DNA of 54,832 nucleotides. It comes from Acidobacteriaceae bacterium. Lineage in GTDB: Bacteria > Acidobacteriota > Terriglobia > Terriglobales > Acidobacteriaceae. The DNA lies in contig PLJN01000189.1 in NCBI GenBank assembly GCA_003140235.1, forward strand, positions 1 to 54,832, read 5' to 3'. Both the position numbers and the translations under genes were made by a program. Positions 42,648-52,217 of the stretch are shown piece after piece. A model generated the notes under the pieces. It was not told where the DNA came from and did not search any database. It worked only from the letters and a program-made list of their open reading frames with translations. Each line of letters begins with the position of its first letter. The stretch's first letter is position 1.

Positions 42648-42797
42648 TCCGGGGAAACTACACCTACAGCCACCCCATCGGCGGAGTATTTACGTAAGCT
42701 TAGAGCAAAAAAAGAGCACCACTTGTGCGTTGCGGGATTTATACTGATTATTCTTGTCTTGGAGCTTCTTAGGCAAGGAAAATTCTGCCTGATGACG

Positions 42798-42803
42798 AAG
42801 GAG
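42798..42803 (+). promoter_or_regulatory. Ribosome binding site supporting a GTG start
   Basis: AAGGAG followed by 9 bases and an in-frame GTG at 42813. This starts the giant protein shortly before its signal sequence; ATGs at 42792 and 42825 have no site at a proper distance. Confidence 0.65.
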
Positions 42804-42812
42804 TTGCCTGCC

Positions 42813-45800
42813 GTGACAATTTCAATGCCGCCGTCTTTTGTTTTGTCGTTTTGGAAGCGCGTGATTGCGTGCCTGGTGTCTGTTGTGCTGGTGCTTTGCC
42901 TCCAAACTGCATTGCTCGCGCAGTCCTCGCGCGTGCCGCACATTTACTTGCAGGAGGGCCAGTCCCTGAAGGTCAATCATTCAGGAGACACGGCCGCGGT
43001 CCAGGCCATGCAGACGGGCAAAGCACAGCCCGTGTCCATTGCCTCGGCTGATGTTGACGCAGACGGCGTGGCCGACATGGTGGTGGGATACAGCGCGCCG
43101 GATGGCGGAATTGTCGCCGTATATCGCGGCAATCTGGACGCCTTTGCTCCGCAAAGCCACGAGTCTTTTCTGGCCATTGGCCGGGGTCAGTTTCCTTCGC
43201 CGTTTCTGACGGATGTACAGGTGTTCAAGGTCCCGGTCAGCCCGGATTTTCTGGTCACGGGAAACTTTACCGCAAGTGGCCACACTGACCTGGTTGTCGC
43301 ATCCCGAGGCGGGAACGCTTTGTATGTTTTCGCCGGCAACGGGAAGGGTGGTTTTGCGGCGCCACAAACGATTAGCTTGCAGGGAGCAATCACGGCACTG
43401 GCGGCGGGACGCTTTGGCAAGTCACCGGCCACCAGCGTGGCCGTGGGTCTGGCCGGTGCCAACAATTCTTTCTCTCTATCGGTCTACGGAGGCACACAAC
43501 ATGGACTGGCGCAGCCCAGCAATTATTCGCTGAGCGCTGCTGCATCCTCTTTTGCTTTCGGTAACCTCACAGGCAGTGCGGACATCGCCGTGGTTTCCGG
43601 CGGCCAGGTGCAGATTCTCAGCGGCTCCACGCGGCAACTGCAAACTGTTTCGCTGCCGGTTGATGTGAGCGCCGTGGTTTTGGGTTCGTTCATTCACGAC
43701 CGCAATTCCGGCCTGCAGATGGCGTTATTGGCATCCGATGGCAACATACATATTGCCGCGCACAGCGGCTTCGATCCCCGCGGCTACACGGCGGACGAAG
43801 CCAGGGCCATGGGCCTGGCGTCCATGAGCGGAAAGTCCAACAGTGCGGCTCCGGTCCGCAGAGCGCCGGTAAGTCAAGGCTGGCAGATCGTAGAGAGTTT
43901 CGCTTCGGTCGCGCCCTTCAGCGGCCCCGCGGAACTTCCTGTGATGTTGCGCAGCCGCATCTCCGGCAATTCCGCTGATGACGTGATGGTGTTCAATCCA
44001 GCGGCGGGCCATGCCTCTGTTATCTCGCATGCCAACCTGGCGGCAGGCGCGGCAACGTTTGTTCCGGGTGGAGTGTCCGTTAGCCCCAATAGCGGCTCGG
44101 TTGTCGCCGCCGTGTCCATGCGAGTCAATGCAGGCGCGCTACCGGGAGTCGTTCTACTGCGTCAGGGCCAGCCAACGCCCATTATTGCGGCTCCCCCGCC
44201 GTCGCATACCTACTTCGTAAACATCTCGGACGCTAATGCCACCCCTGATCCCACCCCTGGGGCCGTGGGCACCATCTGCAACAACACCAGCGCCACGGAT
44301 ACCTCGTCCGACTGCAGCTTACGCGAGGCGGTGATCAAATCCAACAACGACGGCGGATCGAACATCATTATGGTGGCCGCCGGGTTTTACTCGCTCACGA
44401 TTGGCCCCCCCGGAGGCGCTGATCCCCACGACTCCCAGGCTGGCGACCTGGATATTCTCAATACCGTCAGCATCGTGGGTGATACCCCCGGTACCAGCCT
44501 TGTCTCGGCCAGCAATAATGACAAAATCTTTTCCGTCAACCCAACGGGAGCACTGGCTGGGTTTAACGCCAGCATTTCCAACCTGACGCTGGAGAACGGA
44601 AGCAATTTTTACGCCGCGGGCAGTGGAGATGAACACGGTGGCGCCCTGGATTGGAACGCCGGCACAGACGGCAACGGTAATCTGACCATCGACAATTGCG
44701 TGATCGACAGCAACACAACCAATGATGGCTTCGGCGGCGGCGTCGCGCTGTTTGATGCCAGCGGAGGCTCGGGAACCGGGTTTGCTTTCATTGAAAACAG
44801 CGTCATCACCAATAACGTCACTACGACGAGCGCCGCTAATGGCGCGGGCGGCGGCGTCTATGTGGACAGCGCGGCGACCATGATGATGGCCAATTCTCAG
44901 GTCAGCAACAATCTGGCCAGCGATTCGGGTGGAGCAGGCGGCGGCGTCTTCCTGGCGGCGCCCACTAATCTCAATACCTTATCGGCTATCCAAAGCTGCA
45001 CGATCGGCTCCAATTTTACGGGTGGGGAAGGCGGAGGAGTGTGGAACTCGCAGGGCCTGCAAATCAATCTGGCCACGGTCATCAGCGGTAACACGGCCGG
45101 CGGCAATGGCGGCGGGCTATATACCGATGCGTCCAACGGCGACACCACGTCCCTTTCCCACATGACCCTGACCGGGAACTCTGCGGGTGGCAACGGCGGC
45201 GGTGTAGCGTTGGGGACCAACACAAATCAAAACTTCAACATGAACTTCAGCCGCATTGTCGGCAACACTGCGGCCGCAGGAACCGGTTTCTATACGGCTG
45301 GATCGTCTCCGCTGTCTCCGGACCTGACCGATGACTGGTGGGGCTGTGATCTGGGACCCAGCACGACTCCCTGCGACACAGTGAGTGACGTCAACAGTAT
45401 TACTACATTCGATCCCTGGATTGTGCTGAACCTCACCGCCAATCCCAGCACCATTACTCTGGGCGGCAATCCCAACAGCACCACCCTCACCGCCAGCTTT
45501 CTGCAGGACAACCATGGCGCAGCGTTTACCGCAGCCAATGTTAGTGTCCTGTTTGGGTTGCCGATTACCTTTAGCAACGCTCTCAATGGCACCATCTCCA
45601 ACGCCCAGCCCACCATTCAAACAAACGGCAACGCCACAGCCACCTTTACCGCGACCGCTTCCGGCACCGGGAGTGCCAGTGCCATCGTGGACAGTGGCGT
45701 CTCCACCGCCAACTTCACCATCAACGCGGGTCCCGCCGATATGACTATTTCGAAGACTCATAACGGCAGCTTCAATCAGGGACAAGCGGGAGCGATTTAC

Positions 45801-48119
45801 ACAATTACGGTAAACAACATCGGCGGCTCAGCAACCGTGGGGATCGTGACCGTGGTCGATACTCTGCCCGTCGGACTGACGGCGACCGCCATGACCGGTA
45901 CAGGATGGGCTTGCGTTGTCGCCACAGCGACTTGCACACGCTCCGATGCCCTGGCTGCCGGCAGCAGTTACCCGGCGATTACTCTTACGGTGACTGTGGC
46001 CCCCAACGCTCCTTCGTCCGTCACCAATACCGCAACCGTCTCCGGAGGCGGCGAGGTCATTACCAACAATGACACGGCGAACGATTTTACTGTGATTAAT
46101 CAGATTCCTGACCTCACGATCACCAAGACGCATAGCGGAAACTTCGCTGTTGGCCAGGTCGGCGCAACCTACACCTTGACAGTGAGTAACGTTGGTGGCG
46201 GAACCACAAACGGCAGCACTGTCCAGGTCGTCGACACCCTGCCGAGCCCGCTGGTAGCGACCGCGATGACCGGTACGGGGTGGACTTGCATCCTGGGTAC
46301 GCTCACTTGCACTCGCACCGATGTTCTGAATGCTGGCACGAGCTACCCGGTCATCACCCTTACCGTGACTGTGCCGCCAACCGCTGTCCCGACGACCGTC
46401 ACCAATATGGCCACGGTTTCCGGAGGCGGCGAAACCAACACCGCCAACGACACCGCTAGCGACTCAACGATAATTGCCATTTCCGATCTCACTATCACCA
46501 AGACACATACCGGAAATTTCTTCGCTGGTCAGACCGGGGCAACGTACACCATAACGGTGACCAATGTTGGCGCTGGACAGACGACCGCTCCCGTCACAGT
46601 CGTCGACAACCTGCCCACCCAACTGGTAGCAACCGCCATCAGCGGGACGGGATGGACTTGCACCCTGGGTACGCTCACCTGCACGCGCTCCGACGTTCTG
46701 GCGAATGGCGCGAGCTACCCGGTCATCACTCTTACCGTAAATGTGGCTGGCACAGCGACACCGCCGACTGTCACCAATACGGCCACGGTTTCCGGAGGCG
46801 GCGAAAGCAACACCGCCAACGACACTGCCAGCGATTTAACGACCATCACCGTTTCCGATCTCACCATTGCCAAGACGCATGTCGGGAATTTCGTCGCTGG
46901 CCAGACCGGCGCGACGTACACCTTGACTGTGAATAATGTTGGCGCTTCACAGACAAGCGCTCCCGTCACAGTTGTCGACAACCTGCCGGCTCCGCTGGTG
47001 GCTACCGCCATCAACGGTACGGGATGGGCTTGCACCCTGGGTACGCGCACATGCACCCGCGCCGATGCTCTGGCGAATGGCGCGAGCTATCCGGCTATCA
47101 CTCTTACCGTGAGCGTGCCTGCCGGCACGGCGCCAACGACCGTCACCAATACGGCCACAGTTTCCGGAGGCGGCGAAAGCAACACTGCCAATGATACCGC
47201 CAGCAATCCAACGGTCATTGTGACTCCCGATCTGACCATCACCAAGACCCATGCGGGGAACTTCGCCATCGGCCAGATCGGCGCGACGTATACCTTGACC
47301 GTAAATAACGCCGGCGGCGGACCCACCAGCGGTCTGGTTACAGTTGTTGACACGCTGCCCAGCCCGTTGCTAGCAACCGCCATTAGCGGTACGGGATGGA
47401 CTTGCGTCCTGGCGACGCTCACGTGCACCCGCGCCGATGCTCTGGCTGCTGGATCGAGCTATCCGGCCATTACCCTAACCGTGAACGTGCCCGGTACCGC
47501 CACCGTGTCGACCGTTACCAATACGGCCACGGTTTCCGGAGGCGCCGAAAGCAACACGGCCAACGACACAGCTAACGATGCAACGCAAATTCTGCCGGCG
47601 CTCTCGATTACGCCGACCGCCACCAACAATGCCTCGGTGGTGGCCGGCGGAACAGCCATCTATGTGTTTACCGTGAACACCGCGGGTGGCCCAGTGGGTC
47701 CCATCAACTTTGCTTGTAGCTCGCTGCCGCCGGGCACAGCGTGCACTTTCAACAACCAGGGAGAAAACCAACCCAGCGCCCAGGTGACGCTGTCAGTTTC
47801 CACCACGGCCAGTACGGCCTCAGCGTCTCCGCTGATCAAGGGAACAGCTCCTCTCTACGCCGCCTTGCTGCTGCCCTTCTTTGGATTGGTGCAGCTTGGC
47901 CGCGGCAGGAAGAAGTCGAAGAAATCCTGGCTGCGTCTGACCATGTGGCTGGGTGGTCTGGTGCTTCTGCTGGCCATCGCCGGATGCGGCGGCGGAAACA
48001 GGGTCGGCAACGGCAACGGAGGAACGCCGCGCGGGAGCTTCACCTTCACGGTGACAGCTACTGCCTCAAACAACCCGCCGACCACCGCAACCACAACTGT
48101 GAACTTGACCGTCCAGTAA
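42813..48119 (+). CDS. Giant secreted protein: propeller, beta-helix, five DUF11 repeats, membrane tail
   Basis: About 1768 residues. A signal peptide (VIACLVSVVLVLCLQTALLA) comes first. Residues about 40-460 are FG-GAP/VCBS-like propeller repeats (VDADGVADMVVGYSAPDGG). About 490-860 form a parallel beta-helix that opens with the CSLREAVIKSN motif of secreted adhesin-like proteins. About 868-975 is an Ig-like domain, and about 976-1595 are five DUF11 repeats (TITKTHAGNF...TNTATVSGGGESNTANDTAS). The tail has an Ig-like segment split by two hydrophobic segments (LYAALLLPFFGLVQL; LRLTMWLGGLVLLLAIAGCG) around a Lys/Arg cluster, ending in a Thr-rich strand. It is probably a cell-surface protein; the ligand is unknown. 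Confidence 0.8.
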   Translation: MTISMPPSFVLSFWKRVIACLVSVVLVLCLQTALLAQSSRVPHIYLQEGQSLKVNHSGDTAAVQAMQTGKAQPVSIASADVDADGVADMVVGYSAPDGGIVAVYRGNLDAFAPQSHESFLAIGRGQFPSPFLTDVQVFKVPVSPDFLVTGNFTASGHTDLVVASRGGNALYVFAGNGKGGFAAPQTISLQGAITALAAGRFGKSPATSVAVGLAGANNSFSLSVYGGTQHGLAQPSNYSLSAAASSFAFGNLTGSADIAVVSGGQVQILSGSTRQLQTVSLPVDVSAVVLGSFIHDRNSGLQMALLASDGNIHIAAHSGFDPRGYTADEARAMGLASMSGKSNSAAPVRRAPVSQGWQIVESFASVAPFSGPAELPVMLRSRISGNSADDVMVFNPAAGHASVISHANLAAGAATFVPGGVSVSPNSGSVVAAVSMRVNAGALPGVVLLRQGQPTPIIAAPPPSHTYFVNISDANATPDPTPGAVGTICNNTSATDTSSDCSLREAVIKSNNDGGSNIIMVAAGFYSLTIGPPGGADPHDSQAGDLDILNTVSIVGDTPGTSLVSASNNDKIFSVNPTGALAGFNASISNLTLENGSNFYAAGSGDEHGGALDWNAGTDGNGNLTIDNCVIDSNTTNDGFGGGVALFDASGGSGTGFAFIENSVITNNVTTTSAANGAGGGVYVDSAATMMMANSQVSNNLASDSGGAGGGVFLAAPTNLNTLSAIQSCTIGSNFTGGEGGGVWNSQGLQINLATVISGNTAGGNGGGLYTDASNGDTTSLSHMTLTGNSAGGNGGGVALGTNTNQNFNMNFSRIVGNTAAAGTGFYTAGSSPLSPDLTDDWWGCDLGPSTTPCDTVSDVNSITTFDPWIVLNLTANPSTITLGGNPNSTTLTASFLQDNHGAAFTAANVSVLFGLPITFSNALNGTISNAQPTIQTNGNATATFTATASGTGSASAIVDSGVSTANFTINAGPADMTISKTHNGSFNQGQAGAIYTITVNNIGGSATVGIVTVVDTLPVGLTATAMTGTGWACVVATATCTRSDALAAGSSYPAITLTVTVAPNAPSSVTNTATVSGGGEVITNNDTANDFTVINQIPDLTITKTHSGNFAVGQVGATYTLTVSNVGGGTTNGSTVQVVDTLPSPLVATAMTGTGWTCILGTLTCTRTDVLNAGTSYPVITLTVTVPPTAVPTTVTNMATVSGGGETNTANDTASDSTIIAISDLTITKTHTGNFFAGQTGATYTITVTNVGAGQTTAPVTVVDNLPTQLVATAISGTGWTCTLGTLTCTRSDVLANGASYPVITLTVNVAGTATPPTVTNTATVSGGGESNTANDTASDLTTITVSDLTIAKTHVGNFVAGQTGATYTLTVNNVGASQTSAPVTVVDNLPAPLVATAINGTGWACTLGTRTCTRADALANGASYPAITLTVSVPAGTAPTTVTNTATVSGGGESNTANDTASNPTVIVTPDLTITKTHAGNFAIGQIGATYTLTVNNAGGGPTSGLVTVVDTLPSPLLATAISGTGWTCVLATLTCTRADALAAGSSYPAITLTVNVPGTATVSTVTNTATVSGGAESNTANDTANDATQILPALSITPTATNNASVVAGGTAIYVFTVNTAGGPVGPINFACSSLPPGTACTFNNQGENQPSAQVTLSVSTTASTASASPLIKGTAPLYAALLLPFFGLVQLGRGRKKSKKSWLRLTMWLGGLVLLLAIAGCGGGNRVGNGNGGTPRGSFTFTVTATASNNPPTTATTTVNLTVQ
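45738..47595 (+). repeat. Five DUF11-coding tandem repeats, about 372 bases each
   Basis: Units begin at 45738, 46110, 46485, 46857 and 47229 (372-375 bases, 124-125 residues). Each opens with a motif like LTITKTH and ends with TVSGGGESNTANDTAS. Units 3 and 4 are the closest pair, which suggests recent duplication and possible copy-number change by recombination. Confidence 0.9.
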
Positions 48120-48129
48120 CCATGATTGT

Positions 48130-48163
48130 GATGCGGCAAAGCTCCAGTGGGCTTTGCCGCATC
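48130..48163 (+). terminator. Perfect 13-base-pair hairpin after the giant gene
   Basis: GATGCGGCAAAGC and GCTTTGCCGCATC pair perfectly across an 8-base loop, 10 bases after the stop codon. Only a short GTT follows, so it is not a textbook T-tract terminator, but its position makes termination or mRNA 3'-end protection likely. Confidence 0.7.
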
Positions 48164-48251
48164 GTTCGGACGGATCAACGCTGAACGGTAAAATGACGTT
48201 GGTGGTCGCTGACAGAAAAATCGAGTGACTGCTTTTTCTCCGTGAACGTGG

Positions 48252-48294
48252 CACCCATATGTCCACCCGTATCTTCACCCGAATACACCCATAT
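48252..48294. repeat. Four short phased repeats upstream of the GT2 gene
   Basis: CACCC followed by an AT-rich tetranucleotide occurs at 48252, 48264, 48276 and 48286 (CACCCATAT, CACCCGTAT, CACCCGAAT, CACCCATAT). Spacings are 12, 12 and 10 bases, close to one helical turn. They lie in the 439-base gap 48120-48558, about 270 bases before the GT2 start. Otherwise that gap has no gene. Confidence 0.6.
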
Positions 48295-48558
48295 ATCTGT
48301 CGCGATTGGGCAGCAAGCGAAAGAGTGGCCATTGCTATCCTAGGCGAGCTAAGATTTTCTCGCCCGTTTCTTCCCTTCCCGCGCCCACCTCTCTTGTGCC
48401 TCTCGCTGGAGCAAGTCACTTTTTGAAAACGGCGAATTATCTGGCGGACTGCGGTGTCGAAACGCTCAAGCTCCGTCTTGCTGGGAGCGTTTGGCGACAT
48501 TTCTTCTTCCGGTTCGACACGCCGACTGCCTCGAGTATGATCTCTCTGAGCTAAAAGC

Positions 48559-49494
48559 ATGGGCCAACCGTCACCAACGCCTCAGGTCACTGTCATCATC
48601 GCCACCTATAATTGCAGTCGTGTCCTGCGGTATGCACTGCTTAGCTTGTGCAATCAAAACTTCAAGGACTTTGAGGCATGGGTGGTGGGCGACTGTTGCA
48701 CGGACGACAGTGAGCAGGTCGTTGCAGGACTCGCTGACCCGCGTCTTTACTGGACCAATCTTCCCCAGCGGGGAGGTTCGCAATGTGAACCCAACAACGA
48801 AGGCCTGCGCCGCGCCCGGGGAAAGTATATCGCTTATCTGGGGCATGACGATCTGTGGTTTCCCTGGCACCTGGCCAGTCTGGTGCAAATCATAGAGCGG
48901 GAGCACGCGGACTTTGCGGATGCCGGCGTCATCCTCACCGGTCCAGGCGGACCCGTTCGGGCGTATGGAGACGGGCGGCGCACCGCGCAGGGTAACTCCA
49001 CGCCGCCATCGGGCTGGCTGCACCGGCGGGAGGTCGCAGAAAAATGCGGTCCGTGGCCCAGGCCAGAAGCTAAGCCTCTTGGCTTGGACATGGGTTTCCA
49101 GTCGCGCGCGTTTCTTGCCGGCTTTTGTTTTGTTCCCAGTTGGAAAATGAGCGTCCTCAAGTTCCCCTCGCACTGGTGGCGGACGTATGCTCGGCATGGC
49201 GGTTATCCCCAGGAATCGTATTGGGCAAGGATGGCAGAGGATCCAGTGAAGCTGCACGGGCAAGTGCTCACCGAACTCGTCTTTGCCTATATGCGCCTTT
49301 GTCATGCGCCTACAGTACCGCAGAGCTTGGAGTCGGCGGCGCGGGTCCTCTGGAGAAAATTTGCTGCCTGGTATGGAGCGGACCGCTGGCCAATGCCGCA
49401 ATACGTGTTTTGGAGAAATGCCCGCCACCGCAAGCGCGCCACGGCTCTGCGCGGATTGACGGAATCCGGCGACAGTTCCGGCGACGCCGGTTGA
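48559..49494 (+). CDS. GT2-family glycosyltransferase
   Basis: A 311-residue GT-A enzyme: VTVIIATYNCSRVLRYALLS, VGDCCTDDSEQVV and YLGHDDLWFPWHLASLVQ (metal-binding DD region). The C-terminal half is longer than needed for a minimal GT2 and rich in aromatic residues. It stands alone, away from the main operon, with its own upstream region containing the phased CACCC repeats. The sugar and acceptor are unknown. Confidence 0.84.
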   Translation: MGQPSPTPQVTVIIATYNCSRVLRYALLSLCNQNFKDFEAWVVGDCCTDDSEQVVAGLADPRLYWTNLPQRGGSQCEPNNEGLRRARGKYIAYLGHDDLWFPWHLASLVQIIEREHADFADAGVILTGPGGPVRAYGDGRRTAQGNSTPPSGWLHRREVAEKCGPWPRPEAKPLGLDMGFQSRAFLAGFCFVPSWKMSVLKFPSHWWRTYARHGGYPQESYWARMAEDPVKLHGQVLTELVFAYMRLCHAPTVPQSLESAARVLWRKFAAWYGADRWPMPQYVFWRNARHRKRATALRGLTESGDSSGDAG

Positions 49495-49879
49495 CATCCA
49501 GGCTGCCTGGGCCGCGCACTTTTGGCATCTCCAGTGTGCCGCCATCGGCCGACGGCTGAAGTTTGAGGAACGAATGTCTGATTGCCACCCGTACCCCGCG
49601 GGCCGAGGCCGGAATTCTCGGCGTTACTTGCAAGCCCGCACCACCTGGTCCTGGCGGAAGGCTCCGTAACGATTGGCTTGAAGGACCTGCGTGCTGATCC
49701 CAGCGGTTTCGGATGAAGGAATCCAGCAGACGAAATGGGCGGCCGCTGGAATGAGCGGCCTGGAATTCACTGGCCGGTCACCCGCTCCCTTGCTTTCACC
49801 GCGCGACGGTACCCTGCCGTCATATTCCGTTTTACAGGGTTAGGGATTATTATCTCCGCGACACATTCGAGGTAAGAAA
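49495..49879. other. Intergenic stretch with a small hairpin
   Basis: A 385-base gap. GGCCGCT (49741-49747) pairs with AGCGGCC (49754-49760) over a 6-base loop, and TGGAATTCACT is framed by GGCC boxes directly after it. No gene is seen. The promoter of the beta-helix gene is expected in the AT-rich part at about 49830-49875; GAGGTAAGAAA directly precedes its ATG. Confidence 0.45.
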
Positions 49880-51733
49880 ATGCGCACACTATGCAGACCC
49901 CTTCTCTTCGGCGTTGCTCTTGCACTGGCGTTTCACATCACCCAGGCTCAAAACTTCACTCTCCAGGGCGGCAACTTCCAGTTACCGCCGCCCTCCGTCA
50001 GTGGCCCGGTCTATGCCGATCAGCAAGCGGGCGCCGACATCTGCGCCAAGATCGTCACCGCCATGACCAAGAATCCAGGCGGCGCGGAGATCATAGTGCC
50101 AGTTGGCAACTGGACGACCTGCGCGGCGGATATCGTGGTGCCCAACGATGGGACCGTGCCGCCGCAGCAGGCGTCGTTCAAGCTGACCGGGATGAGTTCG
50201 GACGCAGGATCGGTGAACGAGCCGACGCTCGGCAAGAATCCAGCTACGGGAACGATCATTAATTTCGGCAATACCAGCCCGAACACCGGACACCTTGACA
50301 CGCGCGGGGCCGGCACGCTGGAGATCAGCGGCATCACGTTCAAGGCCGCGAACGACTGCGGTGCCATCATCTTTACCAGCAATACCATCCTCAAGGTCCA
50401 TGACAATTACTTCTATGGAGCGGTTCCGGCCTATATCACGCACGGAGCGACGCATATCCAGACCACAGGGGGATCGTCACTCCGCAAATATCAGATAGGG
50501 TTAGGGAACAGTACCGTGGGCGTTGTCTATCGCTACTTCGTGGAGGTCAAGAATCAAGGGGCCGGAACGGTAACTGTCTACAATAATCAGTCAACATTGG
50601 TGAGTATCCCCGCGGGAACCACGAAGCAGGTTAGCTTCGATCAGGCTGGCAATGGTTCAGCCCTGGTCCTGGGATTCGAAACCGCCAAGATGGGCGACGC
50701 GATGGATGTGCTTGCTTTCGTTCCGACCGTCGCCGCGCGCAATTATACAAATCTAATCACCGGAGCAAGTCTTACCTTCGCTGGAAGCTGGTCAGCACAG
50801 TTCGGCGCCACCCCAACCCTGACGCAGGGCCAGACGGTTGATCAGGAGCCATGCAACGACGGCATCGTGCTGGGCGGCAGCGCCCTCAACATTGACGGAA
50901 CCAGTACCGGTGCGTTCCAGGGATATGGCACCGAGATCCGCGCGAACAACTTCAACAACATCCAGCGCGCCGTACGCTTCAGAGCTTTCGCGAACGCGGT
51001 GGTTGTTGAAAATAACACCGTGTGGATCAACTCCGGCAGTTCGTCTTTTGGAGCCATTGACTTCGACGCCAGCCTGGGAGAGCAGGGGAACTACATCGCC
51101 CACAATACGATTGAAGTCTTTGCCTATAAGTACGGCATCCATCTTGGGGCAGGCGTGGGCAGTAATTATCTCAGCGGAAATAACTGTTTTGATTCTGCGG
51201 GCGCTTTTCCGTTCGTGGCCTGCACCCAGCTGGATAACACGGCCTCATCCAACGTGGTGATTGATACCAACTTGATCGCTCCCAGCGTGGTGGAAACGAA
51301 CGGCCAAAACACGATTATCTCCCACGGCAACAAGATGTCATTTCCGACGCCGGCTGGCATGCCCGCCCAGTTCAATCGGCTTCGCTGTAACCTGGGCACT
51401 CCAGTAGGTATTGGTAATTTCGTTCTGTCAGGCGGGTGGGGCTCAACCGCAACGGTTTCAGTTGCATTAGGAACTGATTGTTCAGGAATTATATTAATTG
51501 CATCTTCTGGAACGGGACAGGCTGCCAATCCAACGATCACCTTCAATCCTCAAGATGCCAATTGGCCTACAAGTCCTGTAATCATACTCAGTAGACAGGA
51601 TATTAGTGTGCCGCAGAATGTTTTATTTGTGCCTAACAGCGGGGGAAACAGTGCTGAAACGTGGACATTTACAGGAACCCCGGTGGCCGGAAACACCTAC
51701 GGCGTTTATTACTGGATTACAGGTAAGCCATAA
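49880..51733 (+). CDS. Secreted beta-helix (pectate-lyase-like) protein
   Basis: A 617-residue exported protein. The signal peptide (LLFGVALALAFHITQAQ) is followed by a region that begins ADQQAGADICAKIVTAM, which resembles the start of pectate-lyase/beta-helix surface proteins. Parallel strand units follow (LEISGITFKAANDCGAII, VVVENNTVWINSG, YIAHNTIEVFAYKYGIHLG), then a C-terminal beta-rich domain of about 120 residues that looks like a binding or trimerisation module. No catalytic triad can be assigned. It is the third secreted beta-helix-bearing protein in this window and could act on the exopolysaccharide. Confidence 0.78.
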   Translation: MRTLCRPLLFGVALALAFHITQAQNFTLQGGNFQLPPPSVSGPVYADQQAGADICAKIVTAMTKNPGGAEIIVPVGNWTTCAADIVVPNDGTVPPQQASFKLTGMSSDAGSVNEPTLGKNPATGTIINFGNTSPNTGHLDTRGAGTLEISGITFKAANDCGAIIFTSNTILKVHDNYFYGAVPAYITHGATHIQTTGGSSLRKYQIGLGNSTVGVVYRYFVEVKNQGAGTVTVYNNQSTLVSIPAGTTKQVSFDQAGNGSALVLGFETAKMGDAMDVLAFVPTVAARNYTNLITGASLTFAGSWSAQFGATPTLTQGQTVDQEPCNDGIVLGGSALNIDGTSTGAFQGYGTEIRANNFNNIQRAVRFRAFANAVVVENNTVWINSGSSSFGAIDFDASLGEQGNYIAHNTIEVFAYKYGIHLGAGVGSNYLSGNNCFDSAGAFPFVACTQLDNTASSNVVIDTNLIAPSVVETNGQNTIISHGNKMSFPTPAGMPAQFNRLRCNLGTPVGIGNFVLSGGWGSTATVSVALGTDCSGIILIASSGTGQAANPTITFNPQDANWPTSPVIILSRQDISVPQNVLFVPNSGGNSAETWTFTGTPVAGNTYGVYYWITGKP

Positions 51734-51734
51734 C

Positions 51735-52217
51735 TTAGTTCCACGCCCAAAGATTGCAGTCGGCTGGCGGCTCCTGACCGTTCAATTCTCCCCGGGCCGC
51801 CACCCTGACATGGCGAAACTGGGAACGGATAAACGCGAGAAGTGCCGCTCGATCGGACAAGCGGTTGTACTCAATCAGCAGCTTCATCCCGGGTGAGCGC
51901 TGGAGGGTCCGCTGCATTCCGGTCAACGCTCCGAGTTCCGCTCCCTCGATATCCATTTTGCACACGTCAATGGGCGGAAGGTTGAGAGAGTCGATCGTGC
52001 GGCCGTGAATCGGGATAGTGCCTCCGCCCAGAAACCAGGCATTTTTGATTTCGATACCTGTTACCGACTTGCACGCGTCGCGCAACACCAGGAGCTGCAC
52101 ACCAGTGCCGCTGCCGATTTCCAAAAGGTCTTTACCGGCAAAGAAATCGTGGTGCCTTTGCAGGATACTGCTTATCTCCTCGGTACGCAGAGCGTTCATG
52201 AACTCGAGTTGGGTCAT
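51735..52217 (-). pseudogene. Chimeric methyltransferase fragment (type 11 start, FkbM end)
   Basis: A 160-residue frame. The first third carries DLLEIGSGTGVQLLVLRDAC, a type 11 methyltransferase motif I. After GIEI the sequence changes to FkbM-like sequence: GRTIDSLNLPPIDVCKMDIE and GMQRTLQRSPGMKLLIEYN. A complete methyltransferase would be 220-330 residues. The likely cause is a deletion or recombination joining two different methyltransferase genes. It probably has no activity, although both a SAM loop and an FkbM tail are present. Its ATG overlaps the stop of the fragment upstream. Confidence 0.6.

Noticed and set aside
45738-47595. Regular repeats of about 372 bases that could suggest a CRISPR-like or satellite array
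   Set aside because: They are coding DUF11 protein domains with conserved frame; there are no short identical repeats with unique spacers.
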